DNA of 64,000 nucleotides. It comes from Brevibacterium aurantiacum. GTDB taxonomy: Bacteria > Actinomycetota > Actinomycetes > Actinomycetales > Brevibacteriaceae. The notes under the pieces are model-generated. The model searched no databases and was not told where the DNA came from. It was given only the letters and a program-made list of their open reading frames with translations. The first letter of the stretch is position 1; each line of letters begins with the position of its first letter. The stretch is from positions 1 through 64,000 of the forward strand of contig NZ_VLTK01000011.1 of assembly GCF_007558825.1 (NCBI RefSeq). Reading direction: 5' to 3'. Both the position numbers and the translations under genes were made by a program. Below are positions 46,023 to 56,275 of the stretch, piece by piece.

Positions 46023-46064
46023 ATCTGCGTTTCAATCTGCGTTTCAATCTGCGTTTCAATCTGC
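46017..46064 (+). repeat. Four perfect 12-bp tandem repeats
   Basis: GTTTCAATCTGC repeated four times without error or spacer. Twelve bases is in phase with the genetic code, but no convincing gene runs through it. Copy number may vary between strains. Confidence 0.9.
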
Positions 46065-46117
46065 GCCGATGGTCGGCCTGCAACCAGGCTGTTGCCATCG
46101 TCATGGAGAAAGTAAAG

Positions 46118-46160
46118 GGCCGCTTAACGGTTCGGCTTCCCCTCCGAACCGCAAGCGGCC
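46118..46160 (-). terminator. Two-tier terminator of hisD-nrdR
   Basis: GGCCGCTT (46118-46125) pairs with AAGCGGCC (46153-46160), and GGTTCGG (46129-46135) with CCGAACC (46144-46150). On the minus strand CTTTACTTTCTC follows. Confidence 0.75.
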
Positions 46161-46244
46161 GCGCGCCAGAAGCGCGCACTGTCAATGTTACACAAGAATC
46201 GGTGCGCTGGACTACTCCGCTCACAGATTTATGGGGTGATTTTC

Positions 46245-46742
46245 TCAGTCGTGGAAATCTTCGGGCGTCGCCTGCCTGGCATCCCCCGATTTCAGAGCCG
46301 CATCCGCACGCAGTGAGTCGATCGCCGTCTCAAAGTCTTCCAGGGAGTCGAAGCCCTGGTAGACGCTGGCAAACCGCAGGTACGCGACCTGGTCGAGCTC
46401 ACGCAGGGGCTCGAGAATGCTCAGCCCCACCTCATCGGCGTCGATCTCAGCAATCCCCTTGGAACGAATGTCCTCTTCGACCTTCTGTGCCAGTTTCGCC
46501 AGATCGTCATCGTTGACCGGTCGCCCCTGACAGGCTTTGCGCACACCAGACATGATCTTCTGACGGGAGAACTCTTCTGTCACACCGGAGCGCTTGATCA
46601 CCGACAGGCTGGTCGCTTCCATGGTTGTGAAGCGGCGCCCGCAATGGCGGCACTGACGCCTGCGACGGATCGCGGCGCCGTCTTCGCTGGTGCGCGAATC
46701 GACGACTCGAGAATCTGATTCACGACAGAACGGACAACGCAT
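46245..46742 (-). CDS. nrdR: Transcriptional repressor NrdR
   Basis: 165-aa regulator of ribonucleotide reductase genes. N-terminal zinc ribbon CPFC...CRHC (residues 3-34) and an ATP-cone (about 46-136: [24 protein letters not shown]...) that senses dATP/ATP. It starts 2 nt after hisD, so the two genes form one unit. No nrd genes in the window. Confidence 0.95.
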   Translation of the reverse strand: MRCPFCRESDSRVVDSRTSEDGAAIRRRRQCRHCGRRFTTMEATSLSVIKRSGVTEEFSRQKIMSGVRKACQGRPVNDDDLAKLAQKVEEDIRSKGIAEIDADEVGLSILEPLRELDQVAYLRFASVYQGFDSLEDFETAIDSLRADAALKSGDARQATPEDFHD

Positions 46743-46744
46743 AT

Positions 46745-48055
46745 CTACTCCTCGAACCTGATGCTGACGGCTCGACCGTGAGCGGGGAGCTGTTCGCTGC
46801 CTGCCAGCACCTCGATGTGGTCGGCAACCTCGGCCAGAGCCGAACGGTCATAGTCGATGACCTGGCTGACCTTGATGAATGAGTGCACGCCCAGTCCGGA
46901 TCCGTGTGCTGCCGTTCCCATCGTGGGCAGGACGTGATTCGATCCTGCGCAGTAGTCTCCCAGCGACACCGGTGTCCAGTCCCCGACGAACACCGCTCCC
47001 CCGTTGGTGATCCGCGCGGCAACCGAATGAGCGTCCGCGGTGTGGACCTCGACGTGCTCTCCGGCGTACCCGTTGACGACATCGATTCCTGCGTCCAGAT
47101 CATCGACGAGGACGATAGCGGACTGCTTCCCTGCCAGGGCGATGCCGATCCGCTCCTTGTGGGTCGCGGCGGGGACCTGGGCTGCGAGTTGGGCCTGCAC
47201 CCGTTCAACCAATTCGGTCGAGTCGGTCACAAGGACCGAAGCAGCGAGTTCGTCGTGTTCGGCCTGGCTGATGAGGTCGGCGGCGACGAACGCCGGATCT
47301 GCGCTCGCATCGGCGAGGATGATGATCTCGGTGGGTCCGGCGACCGCGTCGATGCCCACATGCGTTCGCATGAGTGATTTCGCGGCGGCGACGTAGGCGT
47401 TGCCCGGGCCCGTGATGAGGTCGACAGGTTCCAGCTGCTCCTCATCGTCAAGGCCGTAGGCAAGCGCACCGATAGCCTGGGCACCGCCCATGGCCCAGAC
47501 TTCATCGACGCCGAGGATGTGGGCTGTGGCGAGCACTGTGGGGTGAGGCAGCCCATTGCTCTGGGGTGGACTGGCGATGGCCAGTGAGGCGGACCCTGCT
47601 GCCTGAGCCGGCACGACGTTCATCACGACGGTGGATGGATAGACGGCCAGTCCGCCGGGTACATAGAGGCCGACCCGTTCGATCGGCAGGTGCCGTGTGG
47701 TGACGTGGGCACCGGAGGCCAACTCTGTGCGGACATCGGTGGGGCGCTGGTCGTCAGCGACCTTCCTTGCCCGAGAGATCGATTCGACCAGGGCAGCTTT
47801 GACGGAAGCGTCCAGTTCGTCTTCGGCGCGTTTCAGCGCGGAGACGGGCACACGCAGAGCCTCGAGTTCGACGGAGTCGAATCTCGCGGTGAATTCCCTC
47901 ACGGCACGAGTGCCCTCGGCCTGCACCCGGCTCAGCAGATCGGCCACTCGTCGTTCGATATCGGCATGTGTATCGGCGGCACGGGGCAGCCTCTGCTTGA
48001 GGAATCTCTTGCTCAGTCTCTCACCGCGGAAGTCCAGAATGTTCACTCGCACCAT
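46745..48055 (-). CDS. hisD: Histidinol dehydrogenase
   Basis: 436-aa enzyme for the last two oxidations of histidine synthesis (L-histidinol to L-histidine). Motifs: [51 protein letters not shown], and the zinc/catalytic region [15 protein letters not shown] with the Gln-His pair. Single his gene here; the rest of the pathway is outside. The ATG at 48055 overlaps a TAGAAT sequence, and GTG codons at +2 and +4 are alternatives. Confidence 0.95.
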   Translation of the reverse strand: MVRVNILDFRGERLSKRFLKQRLPRAADTHADIERRVADLLSRVQAEGTRAVREFTARFDSVELEALRVPVSALKRAEDELDASVKAALVESISRARKVADDQRPTDVRTELASGAHVTTRHLPIERVGLYVPGGLAVYPSTVVMNVVPAQAAGSASLAIASPPQSNGLPHPTVLATAHILGVDEVWAMGGAQAIGALAYGLDDEEQLEPVDLITGPGNAYVAAAKSLMRTHVGIDAVAGPTEIIILADASADPAFVAADLISQAEHDELAASVLVTDSTELVERVQAQLAAQVPAATHKERIGIALAGKQSAIVLVDDLDAGIDVVNGYAGEHVEVHTADAHSVAARITNGGAVFVGDWTPVSLGDYCAGSNHVLPTMGTAAHGSGLGVHSFIKVSQVIDYDRSALAEVADHIEVLAGSEQLPAHGRAVSIRFEE

Positions 48056-48115
48056 TCTAGTCCCCGTCCCTTCGCCGCTTGCCTCGGCCTCCGCTGCAGG
48101 CGCTCAGGCAATGCC

Positions 48116-51100
48116 TCAGGCGGTCAGGCAACGAGATCCCAACAGTGCCTTGAGGTCACCGTAGAGGCTGGGATTCGGGTCGACGCGGATGGCGCGGTCG
48201 AGCCGCATCACCGTCTGTCTGCCCGGCTGCGAGAGGACCAGGTGCACATCGGTCTGTCCCTTGTGTGATTCCAGGACCCGGAGCAGCTTGGATGCCATCT
48301 CCTCCGTCGCCTTCTCCATCGGCAGCATCAGGTTGAGCGGCCGGTCCTTCGGATCGGTGACGTCAGGGATCGTCATCGACATCGCCATCATCGAGGTCGG
48401 TCGATCATCGGAGAGCCGGATGCGTCCCGTCAGGCTGATGACGAGGTCGGTGGCCAGCAGGCTCGCAACGGGTTCGTAGGTGTCGCCGAAGAACATCACC
48501 TCGACCTCTGCTTCGAGGTCCTCCACGGTCACGATCGCATACGGTTTGCCCGAGTTCTTCGAGACCTTGCGCGCAACCTGGGTGATCATTCCACAGATCT
48601 TCACCTGGGAACCGTCGTGGCGATGAGTCTCCGGATCCACCACATCGGCGATGGAGGCCTCCGATTCAGCGGCGAGGACTCCCTCAAGACCGTTGAGGGG
48701 GTGGTCGGAGACATAGAGGCCGATCATGTCGCGTTCGAAGGCCAGCTTCTCCTTCTTCTCCCATTCGGGACGATCGGGAATCGCAACGGAGAAGCTCGGT
48801 TCATCATCGTCCCCGCCGAGGCCGGCGAACAGGTCGAACTGCCCATTGGCCTCTTGCCGTTTGACGCCGATGACCGAATCCACTGCTTCTTCGTGCACTT
48901 CGACGAGAGATCGCCGGGTCTGCCCCAGCGAGTCGAAGCCGCCTGCTTTGATGAGCGATTCGATCGTGCGCTTGTTGCACACATGGCTGGGCACCTTGTC
49001 GAGGAAGTCCGTGAACGAGGTGAATGCCCCCCTCTCTTCACGTGCCTCGACGATGCCATCGACGACGTTGGCACCGACGTTGCGCACTGCACCCATGCCG
49101 AAGCGGATGTCCTGACCGACTGGGGTGAAGTGCAGAGCCGAATCGTTGACGTCCGGAGGCAGCACGGTGATGCCCAACCGCCGGCACTCGTTGAGGTAGA
49201 TGGCGAGCTTGTCCTTGTTGTCGCCCACCGAGGTGAGCAGGGCTGCCATGTACTCTGCCGTGTAGTGGGCTTTGAGGAACGCGGTCCAGTAGGACACGAG
49301 GCCGTAGGCAGCCGAGTGCGCCTTGTTGAACGCATAGTCGGAGAAGGGCAGCAGAATGTCCCACAGAGCCTGCGCTGCCGGCTCGGAGTAGCCGCGTTCC
49401 TTCATCCCTCCGAAGAAGCCCACCTGCTGTTTGTCCAGCTCGGACTTCTTCTTCTTGCCCATCGCTCGACGCAGGATGTCTGCTTGACCCAGCGAGTATC
49501 CGGCGACCTTCTGCGCGATCGCCATCACCTGCTCCTGGTAGATGATGAGTCCGTAGGTGGTGCCGAGGATGTCCTCTAGCGGCTCTTCGAGCTCCGGGTG
49601 GATCGGTGTGACTTCCTGCAGCCCGTTCTTGCGAAGTGCGAAGTTCGTGTGGGAGTCGGCACCCATCGGGCCAGGACGGTAGAGCGCAATCGTCGCGGAG
49701 ATGTCTTCGAAGTTGTCCGGCTTCATCAGCCGCAGCAGGGCGCGCAGTCCGCCGCCGTCGAGCTGGAACACACCGAGGGTGTCGCCACGGGAGAGAAGAT
49801 CGTAGGCCCCGCGATCATCAAGATCCAGGTGCTCCAGATCAAGATCGTAATCACGGTTCGCCTTGATGTTCTCCCCAGCGTCGGAGATGATCGTGAGGTT
49901 TCGCAGCCCCAGGAAGTCCATCTTGATCAGTCCGAGACCCTCAGAGGTGGGGTAGTCGAACTGCGTGATGACCTGGCCGTCCTGGAACCGGCGCATGATC
50001 GGAATGACATCGATGATCGGATCCGAGGACATGATGACACCGGCAGCGTGGACGCCCCACTGCCGTTTCAGCCCTTCGATGCCTTTAGCGGTTTCAAAGG
50101 TCTCACGTGCATCGGGGTCCGAGTCGACGAATGCTCGGAATTCCCCCGCCTCGTTGTAGCGCTTGGATTCTGTATTCTCGATATCGGCCAGCGGAATGTC
50201 CTTGGCCATCTCGGCCGGTGGCAGGGCCTTGGTCAGGCGCTCCCCCATCGAGAACGGCTTGCCGAGGACTCGAGCGGAGTCCTTGAGCGCCATCTTCGTC
50301 TTGATCGTGCCGTAGGTGACGATCATCGCGACACGTTCGTCGCCGTATTTTCTGGTCACATATTCGATGACCTCGCCACGGCGACGATCATCGAAGTCGA
50401 CGTCGAAGTCGGGCATGGAGACACGGTCGGGATTGAGGAACCGCTCGAAGAACAGTCCGTGTTTGAGCGGGTCCAGATCGGTGATGCGCATTGCGTAGGC
50501 GACCATGGAACCGGCACCTGAGCCACGTCCAGGCCCGACCCGGATGCCGTTGTCCTTCGACCAGTTGATGAAGTCGGCGACGACGAGGAAGTAGCCGGGG
50601 AAGCCCATCGAGATGATGACGTCGAGTTCGTAGTCTGCCTGTTTGCGCACATCGTCGGGAATTCCTCCCGGGTACCGATATTCGAGCCCCGTCTGCACCT
50701 CTTTGACCAGCCAGGATGTCTCATCCTCTCCGGGCGGGCAGGGGAACTTCGGCATGTAGTTCGCCGAGGTGTCGAAGGAGACTTCGCATTTCTCGGCGAT
50801 CTCAAGCGTGTTGTCGCAGGCTTCGGGGAACTCGGAGAACAGCGCCCGCATCTCCGCACCCGATTTGAGGTAGTAGCCGGAACCGGAGAAGGCGAAGCGC
50901 GAACCGCCCTGGTCGTAGGTGGGTTCGATGAGCTTCGACCCTGACTGAATGGCCAGCAGCGCCTCGTGCGCCTTGGCGTCAGACTCATGGGTGTAGTGCA
51001 GGTCGTTGGTCGCGACCAACGGAATGTCCATCTCCTTCGACAGACGGATCAGGTCCTTGGTCACTCGCTTTTCGATGGAGAGGCCGTGGTCCATGAGTTC

Positions 51101-51673
51101 GACGTAGTAGTTGTCCTTGCCGAACATCTCACGGTATTTGCCGGCCGCGGCCTTGGCCTCTTCGTATTGTCCCAGTCGCAGCCGAACCTGGATCTCCCCC
51201 GAAGGGCAGCCTGTGGTCGCGAGCAGCCCATCGGAATAGGTTTCCAGCAGCTCCTGGTCGATGCGCGGCCATTTGCTGAACACCGAATCGAGAGAGGCGA
51301 ATGACGAGGCCTTGAACAGATTGCGCATGCCGGTGTTATTGCGGGAGAGCAGCGTCATGTGGGTATAGGCACCGCCGCCTGAGAGGTCATCGCGCTTCTG
51401 CGACTCATCCGTGCGCCATTTCACCCTCGTCTTGTCGCGCCGGTCCGTGCCCGGGGTGACATAGGCTTCGACTCCGATGATGGGTTTGATGCCGGCGGCG
51501 GTCGCCTGCGACCAGAAGTCGAAGGCACCGAACAGGTAGCCATGGTCCGTAGTCGCGATGGCCGACATTCCCGAGGCCTTCGTCGCGGCCATCAGGTCCG
51601 TGAGTCGGGCTGCTCCGTCCAACATGGAGTATTCGGTGTGGACGTGAAGATGGACGAAATCGTCTTTCGGCAC
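48116..51673 (-). CDS. dnaE: DNA polymerase III subunit alpha
   Basis: 1185-aa replicative polymerase of the DnaE1 type. N-terminal PHP domain (HLHVHTEYSMLDGAARL, with metal His) and TTDHGYLFG. Polymerase core with PDFDVDF (about 421-427), the catalytic Asp pair. Tandem HhH and an OB-fold near the C-terminus (VKICGMITQVARKVSKNSGKPYAIVTVEDL). I start at GTG 51673, because GGGAAGG lies 6 nt upstream; an upstream GTG at 51712 adds 13 atypical residues. Confidence 0.95.
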   Translation of the reverse strand: MPKDDFVHLHVHTEYSMLDGAARLTDLMAATKASGMSAIATTDHGYLFGAFDFWSQATAAGIKPIIGVEAYVTPGTDRRDKTRVKWRTDESQKRDDLSGGGAYTHMTLLSRNNTGMRNLFKASSFASLDSVFSKWPRIDQELLETYSDGLLATTGCPSGEIQVRLRLGQYEEAKAAAGKYREMFGKDNYYVELMDHGLSIEKRVTKDLIRLSKEMDIPLVATNDLHYTHESDAKAHEALLAIQSGSKLIEPTYDQGGSRFAFSGSGYYLKSGAEMRALFSEFPEACDNTLEIAEKCEVSFDTSANYMPKFPCPPGEDETSWLVKEVQTGLEYRYPGGIPDDVRKQADYELDVIISMGFPGYFLVVADFINWSKDNGIRVGPGRGSGAGSMVAYAMRITDLDPLKHGLFFERFLNPDRVSMPDFDVDFDDRRRGEVIEYVTRKYGDERVAMIVTYGTIKTKMALKDSARVLGKPFSMGERLTKALPPAEMAKDIPLADIENTESKRYNEAGEFRAFVDSDPDARETFETAKGIEGLKRQWGVHAAGVIMSSDPIIDVIPIMRRFQDGQVITQFDYPTSEGLGLIKMDFLGLRNLTIISDAGENIKANRDYDLDLEHLDLDDRGAYDLLSRGDTLGVFQLDGGGLRALLRLMKPDNFEDISATIALYRPGPMGADSHTNFALRKNGLQEVTPIHPELEEPLEDILGTTYGLIIYQEQVMAIAQKVAGYSLGQADILRRAMGKKKKSELDKQQVGFFGGMKERGYSEPAAQALWDILLPFSDYAFNKAHSAAYGLVSYWTAFLKAHYTAEYMAALLTSVGDNKDKLAIYLNECRRLGITVLPPDVNDSALHFTPVGQDIRFGMGAVRNVGANVVDGIVEAREERGAFTSFTDFLDKVPSHVCNKRTIESLIKAGGFDSLGQTRRSLVEVHEEAVDSVIGVKRQEANGQFDLFAGLGGDDDEPSFSVAIPDRPEWEKKEKLAFERDMIGLYVSDHPLNGLEGVLAAESEASIADVVDPETHRHDGSQVKICGMITQVARKVSKNSGKPYAIVTVEDLEAEVEVMFFGDTYEPVASLLATDLVISLTGRIRLSDDRPTSMMAMSMTIPDVTDPKDRPLNLMLPMEKATEEMASKLLRVLESHKGQTDVHLVLSQPGRQTVMRLDRAIRVDPNPSLYGDLKALLGSRCLTA

Positions 51674-51851
51674 TGGCAGCCTTCCCTCTGATATGACCTG
51701 TGTTGCGACCACCAGCTTAGACCATCCGGGACCCGCAGATCAGATCATTCGAGACTCGCCCGACGGTGCCTGCGCCACCGCCTCGGTGGCCGAAACAGAA
51801 ACGGCCAGCGAGGAGATGATGCGGTGTTCGGTGCACTCACCTGGCTTGCGT

Positions 51852-52775
51852 TCAGGGTGTGCGGATGCGATCGATCGCATACTGCAGGTCATCGGGGTAT
51901 CCGCTCTCGAATTCGACCCATTCGTTCGAGTCCGGGTGATGGAATCCGAGTTTGACGGCATGCAGCCACTGACGTTCCAGGCGCAGATCCTTGGCCAGGC
52001 CCGGATCGGCTCCGTAGGGAAGATCACCGACGCAGGGTCGCTTGAGGGCGGAGAAATGAACTCGGATCTGGTGGGTGCGTCCGGTTTCGAGGTGAACCTC
52101 CACCAGGGAGGCCCGACGGTGCGCTTCGAGGACCTCATAGTGGGTGATCGCGTTCTTGCCTCCGCTGTGGACGGCATAGAGGCCGTCGTGTCGCGGGTTG
52201 CGAGCGATGGGTGCGTCGATCGTGCCGAGCACCGGATCCGGCAGTCCCTGGACAACCGCGTGATAGGTCTTCTCCACGGTTCGTTCCTTGAACGCGCGCT
52301 TGAGCACGCTGTAGGCGTACTCGCTCTTCGCGATGACCATCAGGCCCGAGGTGCCCACGTCGAGACGCTGCACGATCCCCTGCCGCTCTGGCGCACCCGA
52401 AGTGGCAATCCTGAAACCGGCGGCCGCGAGCCCGCCGACGACGGTGCGCCCCTTCCACCCCAACGCTGGGTGTGCCGCGACGCCGACGGGTTTGTCGACG
52501 ACGACGAAGGAATCCTCGTCATGGACGATCTTCATCCCCGGGACCGGATCTGGCACGACCTCCAAAGGGCGTGGAGGCTCGGGCATCATGATGTCCAGGC
52601 GTGCACCGGCTTCGACGCGGTCTGATTTAGCCACGATCTGTCCGGATAGCTGCACGCCCCCTTCTGCGCAGATGTCGGCGGCTGCTGTGCGGGAGAGCCC
52701 CAGCAGCTTCGACAGCGCCGAGTCCACCCGCTGGCCCTCTAGGCCCTCGGGTACCAGGATCGAGCGTTCAGCCAT
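51852..52775 (-). CDS. rluD: 23S rRNA pseudouridine synthase RluD-like
   Basis: 307-aa RluA-family pseudouridine synthase. An S4 RNA-binding domain ([27 protein letters not shown], about 13-40) precedes the catalytic domain. Catalytic Asp is in [15 protein letters not shown] (near 140), followed by KTYHAVVQG and [22 protein letters not shown] lies before the ATG at 52775. It overlaps the end of lspA by 8 nt, the standard lspA-rluD arrangement. Confidence 0.92.
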   Translation of the reverse strand: MAERSILVPEGLEGQRVDSALSKLLGLSRTAAADICAEGGVQLSGQIVAKSDRVEAGARLDIMMPEPPRPLEVVPDPVPGMKIVHDEDSFVVVDKPVGVAAHPALGWKGRTVVGGLAAAGFRIATSGAPERQGIVQRLDVGTSGLMVIAKSEYAYSVLKRAFKERTVEKTYHAVVQGLPDPVLGTIDAPIARNPRHDGLYAVHSGGKNAITHYEVLEAHRRASLVEVHLETGRTHQIRVHFSALKRPCVGDLPYGADPGLAKDLRLERQWLHAVKLGFHHPDSNEWVEFESGYPDDLQYAIDRIRTP

Positions 52776-53322
52776 GTGTGTCCTCTCCGACCGTGCTCGG
52801 GTGCTTCGAGTCCGATCCGTCCAGTTCAATGCCTTTGAGGCTTGCCACCACAAGGGTGACTGCCGCTGCGGATATCGCAATGTCAGCGACATTGCAGATG
52901 AAAAACGATAGGTCGATGAAATCGACGACGGCTCCGTGGAGGAAGCCGGGCTGACGAAACAGCCGATCCACGAGGTTGCCGAACAATCCGCCCAGGAGCA
53001 GTCCCAGTCCGATAGCCCACGCCACCGAACCCAACTTCCTCGACAGCATGATGATGCCTGCGAACACAATGATCGCGATCAAGGGGAAGATCCAGGTCAC
53101 TCCGGAGCCGAGGCCCAGCGCCGCACCAGGGTTCCGGTAGAAGTTGAAGCCCGCCAGTGTGCCGATGACCGAGATCGGCTCCTGACCTTCAAGGAAAGTG
53201 ACTGCGAGGAGTTTGGTGAACTGGTCCACCGCGAGGACGAGAACGGCTATGCCGAACAACGTCCCGAGCATTCTGCGCCGCCGGGGTCTCGTCTCAGTGG
53301 CATCGTCGTTCATTTGGCTCAT
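52768..53322 (-). CDS. lspA: Lipoprotein signal peptidase
   Basis: 184-aa inner-membrane aspartyl protease with four helices that removes signal peptides of prolipoproteins (such as the amidase at 38881). Catalytic Asp residues are in [13 protein letters not shown] and [24 protein letters not shown] is also conserved. The C-terminal tail of about 20 residues is polar. Confidence 0.95.
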   Translation of the reverse strand: MSQMNDDATETRPRRRRMLGTLFGIAVLVLAVDQFTKLLAVTFLEGQEPISVIGTLAGFNFYRNPGAALGLGSGVTWIFPLIAIIVFAGIIMLSRKLGSVAWAIGLGLLLGGLFGNLVDRLFRQPGFLHGAVVDFIDLSFFICNVADIAISAAAVTLVVASLKGIELDGSDSKHPSTVGEDTHG

Positions 53323-53390
53323 TCTAACTCACTGTCTGAGGGCACGAGGGCGCCGGCTCTGAAGCTTTGGTCCAACTCAAAAGGGCACGA

Positions 53391-53426
53391 ACAAGGCCCG
53401 GGATCTCCTTGGAGTTCCCGGACCTT
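53391..53426 (-). terminator. Intrinsic terminator of divIVA
   Basis: A 12-bp stem with one mismatch (53391-53402 with 53415-53426) and a 12-nt loop. On the minus strand TTCGTGCCCTTTT follows. It lies about 20 nt after the divIVA stop. Confidence 0.7.
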
Positions 53427-53445
53427 GCGTGTCTGCTGTGACGAA

Positions 53446-54282
53446 TCAGAGTTTGTGATTCGACGACGAACCGAAGGAGTTCCCGTCCAGGGTCTCCGGT
53501 GCCAGACTGGTTGAGTTCTCGAGGTCGCGCAGCTGATCGTTGAGGTAGCTCTTCAGACGCGTACGGTACTGACGCTCGAAGTTCGATAGCTGGTCGATCG
53601 AACGCTCGAGAGTCGACTTCTGAGTTTCCAGAGTCGACAGGGTCTCGTCGCGCTTGGTCTCGGCCTTGCCGACGATGTCCTTGGCTTCGGTCTCGGCACT
53701 CCTGATGAGCTCGTCGCGACGGCGTTCGCCCTCTGCCACGTGCTCGTCGTGGACGCGTTGAGCAAGCGCAATGAGGCCATGCGCGTCGCCGTCTCCGTTG
53801 CCCAAGCTCGATCCGATGCCCAGCCCTGCGGCAGTGCCTGCCGCTGCAGGTGCAGCGCCGTTGGCGGCTGGAGCTGATTGGTTCGCAGGAGGGGTCTGCG
53901 AAGCGGGCGATGCTTCCCGGACTGCAGGTGCCGAAGACTGCTCGGTTTTCTCCGGAACAGCAGGTGCCGCAGGAGTCTGGCCCTGCTTCGGCGCATCGGC
54001 GTTGTTCCGCGAAGAGGGAGCCGGCACCGCAGCAGGCATAGCCTGAGTGGCATCGATGTCTTGAGCAGGTGCCGCAGCAGATGCCCCGCCGGCGTCGAGT
54101 TCCTTGACGCGCTGTTCGGCAGTGGAGAGCTTCTGACGAAGTTCGTCGTTCTCCTGGTAGAGACGGCGGATCTCTACGACAACCTCATCGAGGAAATCGT
54201 CGACTTCATCCTGGTCGTACCCGTCGCGGAACTTCACATGCTGGAACCGCTTGTTTACTACGTCTTCAGGCGTGAGCGCCAT
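53446..54282 (-). CDS. divIVA: Polar growth protein DivIVA/Wag31
   Basis: 278-aa coiled-coil scaffold that marks curved membrane and drives polar growth. The membrane-binding start LTPEDVVNKRFQHVKFRDGYDQDEVDDFLDEV (residues 3-34) is well conserved. A first coiled coil (to about 70), a long Ala/Pro/Gln-rich linker (about 72-165) and a second coiled coil (about 170-265) follow. AAAGGTGA lies before the ATG. It is its own transcription unit, with 263 bp of DNA upstream. Confidence 0.95.
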   Translation of the reverse strand: MALTPEDVVNKRFQHVKFRDGYDQDEVDDFLDEVVVEIRRLYQENDELRQKLSTAEQRVKELDAGGASAAAPAQDIDATQAMPAAVPAPSSRNNADAPKQGQTPAAPAVPEKTEQSSAPAVREASPASQTPPANQSAPAANGAAPAAAGTAAGLGIGSSLGNGDGDAHGLIALAQRVHDEHVAEGERRRDELIRSAETEAKDIVGKAETKRDETLSTLETQKSTLERSIDQLSNFERQYRTRLKSYLNDQLRDLENSTSLAPETLDGNSFGSSSNHKL

Positions 54283-54545
54283 GAGGTCACCTTTGGTCGA
54301 TCTACATTCATTACGCTGCCGCCATCAAGACGGCTTCAACGTCACATTAGCGTAACACCTGCAGTTTTGTCCTGCAGAAAAGCCGTGTCGCAATTTTCAT
54401 ATGACGAAGTTGTAATAATCGAGCCTAGCAACACTCGGAACTGTTCAGCGAACTGGGCACCATCTCACGATTCTCACAGTGACGTGTGCATCATTCACGT
54501 AACGAAGTGGTAACACGTCGCCTTGCGTCGTCCGAGCAGCTGATG

Positions 54546-54845
54546 TCAGGCGGTCACCCTCGAGAAGTTGAACAGCACCGATGCCAGTATCTGAATTCCG
54601 ATCAGCAGCACGATGAAGCCCAGATCCAGTGAGATCTGTCCCAACCGCAAGGGTGGAATCACCTTGCGCAGCAGACGCAGCGGCGGATCGGTCAATGTGT
54701 ACACGATCTCCGCCAGCACAAGGAAGAAGCCGGCGGGCTTCCACTCGCGCGAGAACACCTGAACGAGGTCGAGGACCACCCGTGCCAGGAGAACGTAGAC
54801 GTAAAGACTGAGTGCCGTGCCGAGGATGTAGAAGATGATGGCCAC
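54546..54845 (-). CDS. YggT family membrane protein
   Basis: 99-aa protein with two YggT units: LGTALSLYVYVLLARVVLDLVQ, then a second helix block after DPPLRLLRKVIPPLRLGQISLDLGFIVLLIGIQIL. The D-P-x-L-R-x-x-R-x-x-I-P-P loop is the family signature. GTG start with AGGAAA upstream. Always next to sepF/divIVA in Gram-positives; possibly an accessory of envelope assembly. Confidence 0.9.
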   Translation of the reverse strand: MAIIFYILGTALSLYVYVLLARVVLDLVQVFSREWKPAGFFLVLAEIVYTLTDPPLRLLRKVIPPLRLGQISLDLGFIVLLIGIQILASVLFNFSRVTA

Positions 54846-54947
54846 GTGTTTCCTCGTGCCTTTCTTTGATGCTTAGCTGTCGATCCACAGCTTATACGTC
54901 GGAGCTGAGGATGAGATAAGAGCGTCGTCAACCGGAGGTCGAACAGC

Positions 54948-55436
54948 TCAACTCTGGTTGAAGAAACTCGCCTGAGTGTCCGGATCCGACTCGTTCTCTC
55001 CGCTGACCTCGATGTTCTCAGGCGTGAGAAGAAACACCTTGTTCGTCACGCGCTCGATGGAACCGTGCAGACCGAAGATCAGTCCAGCTGAGAAGTCGAC
55101 GAGGCGCTTCGAGTTGTTCTCGTCCATCTCGGACAGGTTCATGATCACCGGTGTTCCCTCACGGAACGCGGCACCGATCACCATAGCGTCGTTATAGCTG
55201 CGGGGATGGATGGTCTTGATGCGATTCATGGAGATTCCTGGCGCGGGAGAGTCAACTGGACGTATCGGTGTCGGATGGATCGGCGTCACTTGGGCAGGGG
55301 GCCGTTCCTCGTCCTCGACATAGTCTTCGACGGGCTCTTCGTAGGTGTCGATGACCTCACGGTCCCGACGTTCGATGGGCTCGTCCTCTTCTTCGACGAA
55401 ACCCAGGTATTCCAGCGTCTTCTTGATTGCTGACAT
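54948..55436 (-). CDS. sepF: Cell division protein SepF
   Basis: 162-aa membrane anchor for FtsZ. An amphipathic N-terminal helix (MSAIKKTLEYLGFVEEE), an acidic linker, then the SepF domain (about 70-150: IKTIHPRSYNDAMVIGAAFREGTPVIMNLSEMDENNSKRLVDFSAGLIFGLHGSI). In actinobacteria, which lack FtsA, it is the main FtsZ tether. GGAGTGG lies before the ATG. It follows pgeF by 76 nt with no yggS between them. Confidence 0.95.
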   Translation of the reverse strand: MSAIKKTLEYLGFVEEEDEPIERRDREVIDTYEEPVEDYVEDEERPPAQVTPIHPTPIRPVDSPAPGISMNRIKTIHPRSYNDAMVIGAAFREGTPVIMNLSEMDENNSKRLVDFSAGLIFGLHGSIERVTNKVFLLTPENIEVSGENESDPDTQASFFNQS

Positions 55437-55512
55437 TTTTCCACTCCTCGGCCTTCGGCACTTCCTCGCCTGCCGCCAAACTATCTCAACAGACCAGCCC
55501 GGCGGGTGAGTC

Positions 55513-56271
55513 TCATGGGTGTGTCGTGGGGTTTTCTTCCTGGAGCCAGACCACGCCTGCGAATCGGCCGGTACTGTGCTGTCTCCGGTAGGAGAACAGA
55601 TCCTCGGATTCCCGTGTGCAGGTTCGTGAGAAATGGTCGATGCTCACACCTGCACGGCGCAGCTGTTCAGCCGCCGCCCCCGCGACGTCGATCGCCGGGG
55701 TTCCTGTGACAGACACGGAGGCGGCCACAGGTTCGACTGCGGCGACCTCGTCCCGCAGTGCGGCGGGAACTTCGTAGCAGCGTGGGCACACTGATGGTCC
55801 GATGATCGCGTGGATGTCCGTGGCACCCAGATCCTGCATTCGGGTGATCGTCTCCGGCACGACGCCTGATGTCATTCCGGGCCGGCCGGCATGAATCGCG
55901 CCGATGACACCAGCCTCGGTGTCTGCAAGCATGATCGGAGTGCAGTCTGCGACCATGATGGCCAGTCCGATACCGGCGCGGGTCGTGACCTGAGCGTCGG
56001 CTGTCACAGGATCCTCGCGCAGCTGTTCCGGCGAATTGATGATGTGCACATCGGTTCCATGAACCTGGGACACGAAGTTCAGCCGCTCGCCACTCAGCCC
56101 GAGCACCTGAGCCAGAGCGGCCCGGTTGGCGGCGACGAGCTCATCATCGTCCCCGACGTGGCGGGCGAGGTTGAACGATGACAGGTCGCCTCTCGAGTAG
56201 CCGCCGTGCCGGTCGGTGAACGCAACATGTGCCTTCAGCCTTCCGGGAACGACGAATCTCGAGTGCAACAT
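55513..56271 (-). CDS. pgeF: Peptidoglycan editing factor PgeF (YfiH/LACC1 family)
   Basis: 252-aa protein of the YfiH family, known as a multicopper-like/purine nucleoside phosphorylase enzyme and as an editor that removes wrong amino acids from muropeptide precursors. Motifs: FTDRHGGYSRGDLSSFNLARHVGDD, VHGTDVH (metal His), ADCTPIMLAD (Cys) and GAIHAGRPGM (His). It is 4 nt after ftsZ, so they are cotranscribed. Confidence 0.9.
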   Translation of the reverse strand: MLHSRFVVPGRLKAHVAFTDRHGGYSRGDLSSFNLARHVGDDDELVAANRAALAQVLGLSGERLNFVSQVHGTDVHIINSPEQLREDPVTADAQVTTRAGIGLAIMVADCTPIMLADTEAGVIGAIHAGRPGMTSGVVPETITRMQDLGATDIHAIIGPSVCPRCYEVPAALRDEVAAVEPVAASVSVTGTPAIDVAGAAAEQLRRAGVSIDHFSRTCTRESEDLFSYRRQHSTGRFAGVVWLQEENPTTHP

Positions 56272-56275
56272 CTTA

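Larger units (their letters stand above)
45933..46244. other. Intergenic with terminators and a tandem repeat
   Basis: 312 bp without a gene between convergent helD and nrdR. It holds three hairpins (45979-46018, 46118-46160 and GCGCGC-N5-GCGCGC at 46161-46177) and a 4 x 12-bp tandem repeat at 46017-46064. Confidence 0.7.

Noticed and set aside
46017..46064. CRISPR array
   Set aside because: GTTTCAATC is reminiscent of the beginning of some CRISPR repeats, but the units are 12 bp and abut without spacers, and no cas gene is present.
49598..50521. 307-codon plus-strand frame inside dnaE
   Set aside because: Antisense to the polymerase core, including the catalytic Asp motif of the real gene.
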